Positions 11,559-22,712 of a stretch of DNA of 64,000 nt are shown one piece after another; position 1 is the first letter of the stretch, and every line of letters starts with the position of its first letter. Position numbers and translations under genes: made by a program. The notes beneath the pieces were generated by a model, which was not told where the DNA came from, did no database searches, and saw only the letters and a list, made by a program, of their open reading frames with translations. Source of the stretch: Fusarium oxysporum f. sp. lycopersici 4287 (lineage: Eukaryota; Ascomycota; Sordariomycetes; Hypocreales; Nectriaceae); assembly GCF_000149955.1 (NCBI RefSeq), contig NC_030998.1:1344020-1408019 (forward strand), in the 5' to 3' direction.

Positions 11559-12642
11559 GGCATGAGGTTAATTGCAGTTTCGCCGTTCTGGAGATAATTG
11601 AAGATTCCGCTTTGAGATATTGACCACTTGGTTGAGGTGACTGACTGTGTTGGAGCAACGCGTCTCATGTCTGGTTGACAGTAATCGGAGACACATTGCA
11701 CCGATAGACATCATCAATGCACCGACCGCGCTATGCATAAGCTGACGAAGATTAATAAGCTCTTGTCATAATGAACGAGCAGTTGTAAAAAAGCGAGCTC
11801 TCGCATAATAAGTTGTGCGAGGTTATGTTCTCTGAATTGTGCACTGCACCGACACCAGCCCCTCCAATTTCCAAGTGCAAGCCCAGCGGTTGTGCACTCG
11901 GGCTCTAACAGATCCAGGAGCTGTACGGAGAGCCATAGAGTCACGGCGCGAAATTTCAGTCTTTCGCAGGGAGCACGCGTCGTTGAGCCCCTCCGCATGC
12001 CACACGCTCGACGCATCTGCACTAACAATTTCCTTTCGCGTGCCCAACGTCTCACCCCTGAACTGCTTGTGCGACTCTGTCTCTGGGCTGCCAGTGACTT
12101 GCAATCTGGGTGCACCCGCCATGACCCCACCGCAGGATTTCGCAAGCCAATTGCCCAACACTCGCTCTCTTCTGTCATGACGCGCCAAAGGTTGGTGGTC
12201 TGACTCTGAGGCATCAAGAGACTCGCACAAAGTCGACTGGCCCAGATCACTCAAGCTGCAAAGCCTCGGCCGGATCTGAGCCGCATTCAGTGACGTCAAA
12301 CCATCCGTGGAGTATGTTTTCTGTACCCATCGCTCGTAACATCTGTCAACCCACGAGCCAACAATAGACATAGCACATCACATAAGCATCGGATAAAGAT
12401 CTTACTGGCAAACAACTTTATGATTCTTTGTCTAAGATGTACTCTAGCTCTTTGCATCAAAGTACAGTAGTAACTACCTATCAATATTACTAAGGGAATG
12501 TCGTAGCACCAATGTGCGATGCCAGGTGATGGAAATACGGGAAGTCTTCCCAGTAGACTCAGGTATTCGGAATCCAATTGAGAGTAATGAAATTTTTGCT
12601 TGATGTGTTGTGTTTTAACATTGACGTGCGTTTTTGACAAAT
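11559..12642. other. Intergenic, no convincing gene
   Basis: Spacer between two convergent genes. 11820-12300 is more GC-rich than its surroundings and is open in three overlapping frames on both strands, but none has a recognisable domain or consistent composition. A single TGACGTCA octamer is at 12291-12298. Confidence 0.4.
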
Positions 12643-13395
12643 TTAAGCAGTATCAGCATCGTAGTTCGCGTCGTCAAAGGAAGGATCGTCAGAGTTGAGA
12701 GGAGCATCGGCATCAGCAGCACCAGTGCCTGCAGGGACAACAGTAGTCGAAGAAGAAGCGGCCGATGATGTAGCTGCTGATCCAGTAGCAGTGGTAGTCG
12801 CTGCGCTGGTTGGGATACTGGTCGGAATACTGGTAGGCGCAGCGGTGGCGCTTCCAGTGGCGCTGGCGGAAGCTATGCAGGCAGTTCTGTCAGAAGCACA
12901 AGATGTCTGAGTGGATCCAGACTTTCTGCGGCATACGTAGTAGGCGTAGTTGCATCGTCGGATGCTCTGCTCGTTTCTCCACCACTGAGCAAGACCAGAG
13001 ACGGAGGGTCGAGAAAAGGTGCGAGTAGGAGGACCGCCGGCACTTGAAACAGTTGTAGTAGCTGTCTGAGCTGATGTGGCAGAGCCGGTAGTAGAAGGTC
13101 CGCCCTTAATGCATGCTGCGTAGTTGGAAGCGCATGCTGATTGGTTGGACGAGTTGGTGATCAAGCAGTTGTTGTAAGTGCTGATGCACTTGTTGGCGTT
13201 GGAGTCCCTGAAGAGCCAGGTTGGCAGGAAGGGCAGAGAAGACATGGCTCCTCGGCCGGGAGCCGCAGTTGTCGAAGATGCAGCAGCAGCAGTGGTGGTG
13301 CTGCTGCTGGGCTTTCTACCACCGGGTCCGTTTTGGGGGTGGGCTGCGACAGAGACTGCAAGGGAGGCAGTGATGAGCTGAAGAGTGACCTTCAT
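12643..13395 (-). CDS. Secreted Thr/Ser-rich protein with two four-Cys modules
   Basis: Single exon, 250 residues. Residues 1-18 are a signal peptide with cleavage likely after AVSVAA. A short Ser/Thr/Ala linker leads to module 1 (Cys 70, 77, 88, 95); a second linker leads to module 2 (Cys 148, 155, 166, 173). Both modules have exactly C-x6-C-x10-C-x6-C spacing and are each preceded by a Trp nine residues before the first Cys (W60 and W138). The tail is Thr/Ala-rich with a PTSI repeat and ends in an acidic stretch (DDPSFDDANYDADTA), with no C-terminal hydrophobic anchor. It is probably an extracellular or wall protein with O-glycosylated linkers. I do not recognise a named family. The gene at 42506 has the same Cys core. 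Confidence 0.85.
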   Translation of the reverse strand: MKVTLQLITASLAVSVAAHPQNGPGGRKPSSSTTTAAAASSTTAAPGRGAMSSLPFLPTWLFRDSNANKCISTYNNCLITNSSNQSACASNYAACIKGGPSTTGSATSAQTATTTVSSAGGPPTRTFSRPSVSGLAQWWRNEQSIRRCNYAYYVCRRKSGSTQTSCASDRTACIASASATGSATAAPTSIPTSIPTSAATTTATGSAATSSAASSSTTVVPAGTGAADADAPLNSDDPSFDDANYDADTA

Positions 13396-13551
13396 CTCGG
13401 AGAGTAAGTGTTGTTTACTTTGTAAGTGAATAAGTTGAGTTGTTCAAGGAGTGGTTATAAGACAAAGATTGTTGTTTGAGATAAATGTCAAAGAGCTTTT
13501 GAGTGTGAGTGAGTGACTGAGAGAGTGCATTCCCAGGGAACGGGGAGGGAG

Positions 13552-13559
13552 TTATATAC
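13552..13559 (-). promoter_or_regulatory. Possible TATA box of the Cys-module gene at 12643
   Basis: Minus-strand GTATATAA about 160 bases upstream of the start codon at 13395. A plausible core promoter element by position and sequence only. Confidence 0.3.
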
Positions 13560-15089
13560 TGTTATCATCATACCTTGCATCCATAACCATCAATCTTTGC
13601 CTTCGAGTCCAGACTTGACGATACCTGACGTAGTGTCAATCTTTCCACGTTCAGGCACCACATTGTGGCTTGCTCTCATTCCCCGTCGGCAGCCACCCCG
13701 CCACTGGCCTGAACCTTATCGACGAATATGCAAGGTCCAGATGTCATATATTTAGAGTTTCGGGTAATTAGCACTCTCTATACTTTGATGGTCCCTGAAT
13801 CGATAACCGATCAACGTAATTAGACTCGGGGCGGAATTCCTCAGTGCCTTTTCAGGGACAAGTTTACTTAGTCCCTTTCGCTTTCCGGACCTGTTTCTCA
13901 AATACTGAACCCTCAATCTCAGGACCCCTCATTCCATAGCTAGGGCAAACAGGGCCTCGATTGGGTTTTGAGTAGAATCATCGACGATGGACTGGGAATC
14001 TCTACTGGTATTGCGTAGTTGGATGGCTGATCTACCCCCAACTATATCATCATCATGTCCTACCATGTTCCCGAAATGCCCGGATTTCAGCTTCATTAAC
14101 CTCATATCTTGCCACCACTGTGTTTGTCGATGGCACCTTTATGTCATTTGTAGATCCTTTGCTCTCACCGTCCCAAGCCACTACAGACTCTTGCTCTCGA
14201 AGGCTTCCACCGCAAGAGACCAAATGATTACAGAGACAGCCCCCACCAGGTCCAAGTGTCGGCCCAGCCCGACTGGGCCAGTCGGCAATATGGAATAGCC
14301 GAGACATGTCGACAGCATTTGGGCCAGGCTAGCCAATCTATCCCCGCCTCAGTTCCATTTCCGTCTTCGGGCTCTCGCGAGTTGGTGCCGAAAACGGGTT
14401 AGAAGCAACTGTCATCCCCCCAGTCCCCAAGCTTTACAGTTGTCGCCCTCAAGAGTTGAAAAGACGCCTCTCCAAGCTATCCTACCACTTCCGACGCTAC
14501 ATGGAAGTGTCTCGGGTAGGTTGCCTCGCTTGATCTTGGTCTTCTACCACGACTTAAGAAACTTCAAAGGTGATGTGAGGCGTCGGTCTTGCTTCTGATG
14601 AGTTTTTCAACGTGACGAGGTCTGTAGTATCAGATCAATGTTTGATGATTGATCATGGTAATCTCAGAGAAAAATATCTAGACAGCAATAATGTGATTGC
14701 CAACTCGTGATTAAGATCTCTTGTTCGCATGATTCTCATGTATATGGAGTTCCATGTAGGATGGACCATGGATTGCAGCTTGATTATGTATTGCGCCGTG
14801 TAGAACGTCCTAGTATCGGCCCCTGATAATGACCTGAAAGATAGCAGGCGTTTGAATCTTAGAGAAGAGCTGTTGCATCCAGTATGCTTGGGATCCTTCC
14901 CTTGAAGACTTATAGCCACTTCCTCAAATGTGGCGTAGTGGAATATCGCAAAGTTCAGTAAACTCGAGCTTAGAAACATCTTACTGAATTGATTACCTTG
15001 TGCGACTCTGTAGACCTGATGTTGAGTTCGATAACCTTATGATATATCTTCCACTACCGGTACATTTGGACCCTTAGTCATGTGCCCTA
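13560..15089. other. Intergenic, no gene seen
   Basis: Long spacer. Several short open frames occur (for example 13987-14298 plus and 14653-14979 minus), but none shows a domain, signal peptide or intron pattern that supports it. Confidence 0.45.
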
Positions 15090-16097
15090 CTACTCTTGCT
15101 CCAACCTGAGTCTCCTGGAATGCAGAAACTTATAGTCTGGCATAGCGTCTCTCACCCATCGCTCAAGCTTTTGCGCCCCTTCTTCGCCAAACTCGGCCTT
15201 CCACTTGACTACCTCCTGATCAATATCAACTTTCCCAGCTACTTTACTCTGGTCAATCGTTGTACTAGCGTTGATAGAGCTAAGCATCCTCTGCTCCACG
15301 TGGCTCAGCTTGTTCAGTTCTTCCTCTCCTGCCTTATCCCATGAGTAGCGGACTTTGCTCTCGTCAAGACCTGTCAACTGTGCATACTTTCCTACCAGTT
15401 GAGGGCATGTCATAACATCGTCGGCATCAATGACGATAGGCCAAATACTGTCGTTCGCAAAGTGCTCAGAGAAGAAGTCGTACAATGTTCTGTGCCACTT
15501 CATAGTGACTTCTGCTGTCATGGGCTCCTTTCTTGGGCGCTTGAAACCCTCCCATTCCATCTTGCCGAAACATGTGCGGTACAAAGATGGTATCATCAGA
15601 GCAGGGTGGCGGATGAGAAAAGTCGGATTCCACGTCTTGAGAAACTCATCTGGAAACAGTGTGAGATTGAGTGGTGACCGAGTCGGTTGAGTGATGCCCA
15701 TCATGGGAAGTGGCACCGCCTCTTTCTGAGATCCCGTTGAGCCATTGACATAACTATCCTCGCAACGAGGATGGTTCAACATGATAGAGTGTTCCTTTAC
15801 ATAAATAACCTGACCTTCCTTCTCGGCCGCAGCGATATAATCTTGGAATCTTTCTGAGCATTCCTGGATTACCTTGTTCACTGTCGCACTCTCTTCCTCC
15901 GTCCATGTGTCCATAGGCTTCTCAGCTACCAAGAAGTGCTTGGGCAAAGATGGAAGGAAGAAGTATCCTCCGTGGCTGGCAGGACGTACGTTCTGGTCGT
16001 CGAGGTTGAGCATCTTGACCAACAGGTTGGAGGCAGTACGAGGAGACGTAAGAAGCCAGTATCGAGGGCGTTGAGGAGAGTTTGCGCCTTTAGCCAT
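15090..16097 (-). CDS. Sulfotransferase-like P-loop protein
   Basis: Single exon, 335 residues. The N-terminus has a sulfotransferase-type 5'-phosphosulfate loop, TSPRTASNLL at residues 17-26. FLIRHPALMIPSLYR near 160-174 resembles the 3'-phosphate-binding strand and helix with its conserved Arg and Ser. The central part and the C-terminal Trp/Lys-rich helices match the broad fungal group annotated as P-loop NTPase or sulfotransferase domain proteins. Transfer of sulfate from PAPS to a hydroxyl is the family reaction; the substrate is unknown, and some members have no proven activity. No signal peptide, so probably cytosolic. It stands alone between long spacers. Confidence 0.75.
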   Translation of the reverse strand: MAKGANSPQRPRYWLLTSPRTASNLLVKMLNLDDQNVRPASHGGYFFLPSLPKHFLVAEKPMDTWTEEESATVNKVIQECSERFQDYIAAAEKEGQVIYVKEHSIMLNHPRCEDSYVNGSTGSQKEAVPLPMMGITQPTRSPLNLTLFPDEFLKTWNPTFLIRHPALMIPSLYRTCFGKMEWEGFKRPRKEPMTAEVTMKWHRTLYDFFSEHFANDSIWPIVIDADDVMTCPQLVGKYAQLTGLDESKVRYSWDKAGEEELNKLSHVEQRMLSSINASTTIDQSKVAGKVDIDQEVVKWKAEFGEEGAQKLERWVRDAMPDYKFLHSRRLRLEQE

Positions 16098-17981
16098 CTT
16101 CCGTGATGTTACTTGAGGAATTCTTAAAGAGGTAAATTAAATCGAGTCAGCTGAAGCTTAGAAGATGAGACGTATTTGATGCTGATTTAAGAGTATGAGA
16201 ACCTGAGCGAAGGATTTAAACTGAGTTGATGGAACGATTGACGAAGTACTTATAGTAAGTTGAACTGGCAAGGTCGCCTACTTCCTGATGTCACAGATAC
16301 ATACAAGGGTGTTTTCGGTTGTCGGTCGCTTGGCTCGTCGCTCCGGGCCGTCGCCATGCATACGAGGTGGTGCTAAGTGGGTTCAGACTTGAAACCGGCA
16401 TTGGTTGATCACTTGAGACATTCATGCGAGACGCTTCTACGGCAATTCCAAAATGTCCGATCCGAATGTGTAAGCGGAGGATTTGTTTCCCTGTCAAGAT
16501 CTTCGTCGTAGTCTAGTAAAAAGAGAAGATACGCGAAACTCAGTCGTTTGTGTTCCGTGACACGAGCAACTGCAGGCCTGATATGGTCACTGGTCCCCTT
16601 CTTTATGCCGTCCTGCACGCCAGATCGTCAGGGGCAAGGCAAAGTGCAAGACAGTCCTTCTGATCTCCAAACGCCCGCCACAGCGCCATTGCTTGCTGTG
16701 AATATTCGGAACTTTCAAGTGCGAACCTCCAGGCAGTTATGTAATGATCGACAGTGTTATGCAGATACGGTTAAGGATGACTCCACTTTGCCAGCAACCC
16801 TCGAGTCAAGCAGACCGTATCGCGTGGCATTATAAAGAGCGACTTCCGAAAAATGATTCATCAGTCCAGGGAAGATTGCCGGCCGAGTGCCGCACCGCTC
16901 TTATCATATTTGACCTCGCGCAACAACGGCCTTTTTCAAAGACCGAAGACTGAGAGAAGTCCGAGTTTGATGACCTTATCATATCATGCACAACAAAAAA
17001 GCTCTCCTTGTCCGACTATACATATCCTGTGTAGTGTTGAGTGCTGCTGGTCCAAGTATACGGCAACTCGGGAGCCTGAGTCTATTTTCGCACCAATCGA
17101 CTACCGACTTCAACGAGAGAAGAAGGATCGTTATTATCTCTGACGTAGCCATGTCTGTTTCGGTTGTGACTACCGGTCTAGAGGATTAATGATAAGACTT
17201 TCCTCTCAAGGTCATATCATCGTCTGAAGATTAGTCGAGCCTTGAATACTTGAACCTTGATTGTAACAAGAACTGCAAGAACGCTTATGGTGACTGAGTT
17301 TTCTAATAGAAGATACCGAGCATAATGTGATGTTCTGCACAGTCCTTGAAAACTTGATGCTGCCGTGGTCTCTGAGCCTTACGAAGAGACTCGAAACGAA
17401 GGACGCTACATACATTATGCTGGTCCGAAAACTTAGATCCCTCGTTGAAGAGAGGCATGTCCATCAAAATTTAATCTCTCATGCATAGTAATTTTCCATC
17501 CGCTGCTCTGTCTATAAGATCATTCGACTGGCGACGACAGCCAGTTGCGATTCTGTCCATGTCCGTACTTCCATGCAAAGAATGTCATACGCAGCAAAGC
17601 GACCTGTAAAGCAAAATGCAGAAAACGGGCCGGTCTGATATAGGCATTGCCTGCAATTCTTCATGGACATTTGAAGCTATTGTTGAAAGCGCAAACGGCG
17701 TTTTTGGCCTTCTCATCCTTGTGAGAATCGACATTACTATTTCATTTGTGGAACTAGTGATGCACCCTAATCTTTACATCGGTCAATTACTAGATACCGT
17801 AATTAGATGCGGTTCATAGCTGCATAGCATGCCAATTCGATAAATCTCAATCTCACGTCAGCTGTTCCTGCTCCGCCACTTGCGCGAATAGTTCTTATTT
17901 CATTGCGCACCATTAAGCTCTTTATTTCCACTCGACTTTCCTTATCAAAAAATCGATTCTTCCAACGACATCCAACTCACA
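16098..17981. other. Intergenic, no gene seen
   Basis: Divergent spacer between the sulfotransferase-like gene and the GMC oxidoreductase. A TATA-like CTATAAG lies on the minus strand near 16248. Only short frames without recognisable content were found. Confidence 0.4.
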
Positions 17982-19749
17982 ATGGCTTCACCAACTTACG
18001 ACTACATTGTTGTTGGAGGTGGCCTTGCAGGCTGCGTCCTCTCCAGCCGTATTCGCCAGTACGATGACGCAGTCAAGATACTCCTCATTGAAGCTGGAAA
18101 AGAAACGCGTGAGCGCTCGGATGTGCATAATATGCAGGTTTTGAACTTGGGCAGTGAACTGGACTGGCAGTATCAGTCAGAACCCGTTGAAGCACTCATG
18201 GGTCGACGCATCACTCTCAACGCCGGAAAGGGCTTGGGCGGCAGCTCCGCTATCAACTCAGGTGAGTAAATGATTCTTGAATAGCAGGTGAACTCGTTGA
18301 GTAACGGTTATATTGTGCAGGTGGCTGGACTCGTGGTGCTGCGGCAGACTACGACGAGTGGGCAGCTCTCGTTGGCGACGAGCGCTACAGCTACAAGGGC
18401 CAATTACCATGGTTCAAGAAATCAGAGCTCTGGTTCGATGACAAGAACCCAGAACAGCACGGCAAGGACGGGCCTATCCGTGTAACTTGCTCCAAGGCAT
18501 CCAATCGCGTGTTCCCTCTTGCTGAGCAAGCCGCTGCTGGATGGGAAGAGCTTGGCGTTTCAACCTTGCCAGACGGCGATCAGAACACCGGGGACAACCT
18601 TGGGCGTGCTTACATCTGCGAAGCAAGATCTGATGGCAAACGCGAGTGGTCTGCCAATCAGTATTCATTGGATGGAATCGAAGTTCGTCTCGAGACTTTC
18701 GTGAACCGGGTCATCATTCAGAAAATACATGGGAATCTCAAAGCCACTGGTGTTGAGCTGGCCGACAGTAGCGTTGTCAATGGCCACAACATAATAGTCT
18801 CCGCTGGTGCATTCCGCTCTCCCCAGCTCCTTCAGCTCTCTGGTATCGGCCCGAGTACCCATCTTGAAAAGTTTGGCATTCAGCCGCTTGTCGATCTTCC
18901 AGAGGTTGGTAAGAACCTATCCGATCATATGATATTCTTCCAGCACTGGCGGCTACGTGACCCTTCTGCTGGACATACTATTGGGTCCGCCAATCCTCTT
19001 TTTCAACAACCCGAATACTCGCAAGGTGTACCTTTTGACTGGATCGTCAACACCGGTGTTCCCAAAGAGGGACTCGTTAAAGCTATTGAGAGAGATGAAG
19101 GGGCAAAGCCGAATGATTCCAAGCATGTTCTTCTCGCGAAAGATAGAACATTTATTGAAAACATCGTCCTGTTTGCCAAGCTTCCGTTTCCTGGCGTCCC
19201 CATGGATGCAAAGCATATTACTAGTGCGTTGGTGAGCTTTCTGCCTACCTCGACAGGCTCTGTGTCATTGAAGTCTGGGAAGCCTGATGACCATCCAAAG
19301 GGTGAGCAATTGTCTCGATCTTGTGATGTTTTCCATGTTCGTATCACTAACTGCAGGCAGTGAATCTCAACTATCTCTCCACTGAGGTAGACAAGTATGT
19401 CTTTCGTGAAGGATTGCGCCAGTTGACGAGATTCATGCTAGATTCCAAATTCAGTGATCAGATTATCGGAGAATCTATTCCCGAAGGACTCCCTGTGGAA
19501 GCTCTTGCACCGGATGATAGTGATGAAAAGTTGGATCAGAGGATAGCTATGACTGGCGGCACCTCGTGGCATCCTTCAGGTACTTGCTCTATAGGGAAAG
19601 TGGTTGATACAGAGTTTCGCGTCACAGGCGTTGAAGGACTTCGGGTTGTTGACGCATCAGTGATCCCTGTGCCACTGAGCGCACATCTTCAAGCCCCCCT
19701 CTATGCGCTTTCAGAGCAGGCAGCAGCTATTATCACTGGGAAGGTTTAG
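17982..19749 (+). CDS. GMC-family FAD oxidoreductase (choline dehydrogenase/alcohol oxidase type)
   Basis: Exons 17982-18261, 18321-19301 and 19361-19749 give 549 residues, normal for GMC enzymes, which oxidise alcohols, choline or sugars with FAD. Residues 7-35 carry the dinucleotide fold (YIVVGGGLAGCVLSSR). GKGLGGSSAINSGGWTRG, split by the first intron, is GMC signature 1. SAGAFRSPQLLQLSGIGP is signature 2. The catalytic His is at about 491 in TSWHPSGTCS, and the C-terminal VDASVIPVPLSAHLQAPLYAL holds the second active-site position. There is no signal peptide, so an intracellular dehydrogenase or oxidase is likelier than a secreted aryl-alcohol oxidase. Both introns are 59 bases; the second uses the later of two AGs to keep frame into NLNYL. 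Confidence 0.93.
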
Positions 19750-20542
19750 TTCAGTGCAAGATTGGCAGACATTGCAGAAGTTACTGATTGTATAATGAGT
19801 TATACGTGAAGCTTGAAACCTGATTCGACAATTGTGAGGAAAATGCAAAGTTGGACACATATGATCTTTCCTGGCCATGACCTATTCACGGGAATTTGCA
19901 AGTGCACTTGGCGAAAACCTCACTCTCTGCTATTACTGGCTAACATGAATTCCCATCTCGTCATTGTTTTGATGTTGAGGTACCAACACTGCGCTCTCTG
20001 TTGGGAAGCCTATGCCTCTGTAGAATCTGTAATAATTAAGATGTATTTTCCCTGTATAATCCGAAGTAGACGAGAGATTCTGAAACCATACACCGCTCCA
20101 TAATCGGGGATGCTTAGGGTTGATATTCCATCTAATGCTTTTAGGTTGTTTACAGTGTTTGCATGGCGGGGTCCCTGCGCCAGGTGGCCAGTAGACAGAA
20201 GTTCGCACTGTAAGTCACCCCAACACACGTTTGCCAGCCAATAAGCCAATAAGACAAGCATAGACCGGGAACGCATGGTGGCTAGTATGTAAGAATCAAG
20301 AAACCCGTTTGCTGCATATCTCTGCTTTGAACTACTTATTATCCCGTCCATGTTGAAAGATCAGTATAAACAGAACACAATTGTTTTTCCAAATATCTAT
20401 CAGGCGCCATCACCGCCCTTACTTGTCGGATATGAGGTGTTTAAATCTTGTGTGTATTTCTTTAATTTGCTAGGTAGCGGGGGTATCATTACCGGCTGGT
20501 ATACATGGCCTTCAAGTCCAGAGATTGTCGGCCGGTACGGCC
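19750..20542. other. Intergenic, no certain gene
   Basis: Mostly non-coding. A minus-strand frame from 20276 to 20010 starts with a signal-peptide-like segment, but the rest is not convincing; it is described under findings. Confidence 0.4.
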
Positions 20543-20579
20543 CCACTTTCGGACCTCCAATCTGGAGGTCCGAAAGTGG
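20543..20579. repeat. Perfect 17-bp inverted repeat with 3-base loop
   Basis: The left arm CCACTTTCGGACCTCCA (20543-20559) is followed by three bases and its exact reverse complement (20563-20579). An outer CGGTA (20534-20538) and TACCG (20581-20585) extend the symmetry imperfectly. It lies far from any gene, so it is unlikely to be a terminator. It may be a fold-back or MITE remnant. Confidence 0.85.
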
Positions 20580-21097
20580 ATACCGAAAGTTCCATGATAC
20601 CTATTACACGGACGGTTTTAAAAACATCACTCTAAAATCTCGCTACTAGCCTAGGCCCTACCAGCCATGTTCCTCTTGAATTCACGCCAGATCCCCAGAG
20701 TTTGTTGATGGGGAAATAGTCATTGCTTGCGGCAGGAAAGGTACGTCAAATTGGCCGCTTGCTTAACATGGTGATCTCGTCATGTGCTATGAGAACATGA
20801 TTGGAGGATTTATGTAAGAATTAGGCCGCACAAGGCGTGCCGCGTTGGAAATGATGTGGTATAATGGAGTCTGCTAACGCCTTGTCTACTTGGTACTGAT
20901 GGAATCTTCGTAGAGGCCTTTGCCAGTTCCATAGGCCGTCAAGTTTGGCACCGAATGAGTTGGCAAGGTCAAGGCCCAGTGTATCCTGCGGACCTTGTGT
21001 TTAAATACAAAACTTATCTACCGGCCCTCCAGCTATCCTAATCTTACCCAGTCTGTAGCTAACCATATTGATTATTTTCCCAGCACAATGAAACAAC
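20580..21097. other. Intergenic, no gene seen
   Basis: No supported coding sequence between the inverted repeat and the 3' end of the SET-type gene. Confidence 0.4.
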
Positions 21098-22700
21098 CTA
21101 GATATCCTCTTTTTTATTCCCATAAATACACCTAGCACTCCCGCACATACAACTGATTGCCGTCCCCTCCCAGTACTCAGCACCATAATCAACCGTAACA
21201 GGCTCTCCTAGCGCGATGTTTCTCACAGCCTGGATCATGGCTCTCCACTTCCGCGACACCCTCATCGAGACGAATTGGACGTTGAAGTTACACGAGTGAT
21301 TCATTTTCCGAGCCCAGTTTCCATAGATATGTGCGAGAGTTGTGATCACGACGAGAATCCTCGCCATGTTCAATCGCATCTCTCTCTTCAAACTGACCAT
21401 CTATTTCGGAGTCATCATCGGGCACAGTGGAAGAACTTGTATCCAATAACGCTTCCAAGCGCAGCTGGTACGGCTCGGTATTTACGGATCTTGTTGGAGA
21501 GAACATGGACTTTTCAAGACCCTGCCGCTCTTCAGCAGCGACTTGAGCTTCAAATGCCAACAGAGCCTCCGCAGTACGTCGCTCTTCCTCAACTCGTCGG
21601 TCAACAGCTAGCCGCTCCATCTCGGCGCGGAGCCTAGCAAACTGCTGTTATACCTAATGTCCTGCGACCGAGACCTGAGCCTGGAAGTCCCGACGGTCGC
21701 TGGCGAGCTTGGTCGCGATTTTCTGCGTCTCGTTTCGGAAGGCTTGGACTTCTGTAAACCATTAGAGGGAGAAATGCTGGAGAACAGGTCGGTTACAAAC
21801 CTAGTGGGATCATCGGATCTAGCAACATGCTGTCATCAGCTGGGATGGCACTCTGTGGAGTGTTGGAAAAGGGAGGTGCGAGGGAATGATGATTGAACTG
21901 TTGGGGGCGTTTGCTGCTGTTGGTGCCGTCGCTGCTCTAAGAGACTTCGCTTCATCGCATCGTCCAACTGGTCCTGGCTTTAACCTTGAACTTGGGGCTT
22001 GTTCAATAGTTAGCAATAGTGCAAGTGTCTGTTAGTGACTCTCATACCTACTCCCTGCATGGCGCTGGTGACTGCCCCGGCGCATCGTTACCCTCCCAGT
22101 CCATGAAGTCTTGATCATCGTCATCGTCATCAGCATCGATGACAATGACTTCACTATTGCCCTCTTGCGATAGCTTGACATCGCGTACAGCATTGTCTTG
22201 TCCACTGACATCGTTGACTGACTCTGCACCCACAGCACCACTACCTTCCAGGAAGTCTCTGACCAGCTCGTTCGACCAGAAAAGCTCCTTGCGACCGGTT
22301 TCGCTGTTCCAGAACTCAGTGGCCCTGCCACTTTTCACCAGCCCGTTGGGGGTATTCGTCAAACTGCTTAGGAGCTTACGCTTGAGGACGATACAAGGTG
22401 CCCGGGACAGTTGGTCACGGACTATGCCTATAGAGCTAACAAGGCGGCTCAAGGAAGCCTCGTCGGTGTTGAGGGTTGATTGGCTGTGGCGGCCATGAGC
22501 AAGCCACTTCGCCATCTTCACTCTGTCCATAGGTAACCAGTAAACCCTATGGTTGGAATGTTTAACGAGGTCTTCCAAGAAGACCCCGTTATATTTTCTC
22601 TGGGCATCACTGGACTAGCAAGGAATCAGTCATATTGAAAAGCGAGATAGGATTTTGAAGTGACTTAATCCTGTGATCTTACACATTTTCTTTTCGAAAC
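21098..22700 (-). pseudogene. Uncertain gene with coiled coil and SET/post-SET C-terminus, possibly decayed
   Basis: On the minus strand three blocks follow one another. 22578-22048 encodes a charged domain ending in an acidic DADDDDDD run. 21760-21290 encodes a Glu/Arg/Ala coiled coil (ARLRAEMERL, EEERRTAEALL). 21310-21098 encodes the second half of a SET domain: GNWARKMNHSCNFNVQF, then GEPVTVDYGAEYW, then a CMCGSARC post-SET cluster. SET proteins methylate lysines. Plausible introns join the first two blocks in frame, but a TAG-GTA-TAA pair near 21651-21659 needs either a 30-base intron or is disabling, and the N-terminal half of SET is not found. A 31-base exon may precede at about 22682-22712. 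Either a diverged multi-intron gene or a pseudogene. Confidence 0.4.
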
Positions 22701-22712
22701 TAAGGGTGGCCG

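Noticed and set aside
12291..12298. TGACGTCA octamer (another at 58840-58847) as CRE sites
   Set aside because: About one copy of any given 8-mer is expected in 64 kb; positions relative to genes give no further support.
11714..12371. Three overlapping open frames on both strands (178, 182 and 113 codons)
   Set aside because: They overlap each other, have Arg/Ser/Trp-biased chance-like composition, no domain and no splice pattern; the GC-rich sequence explains the lack of stops.
12695..13407. Plus-strand Ala/Val-rich frames
   Set aside because: They are exact antisense shadows of the Thr/Ser-rich secreted protein gene.
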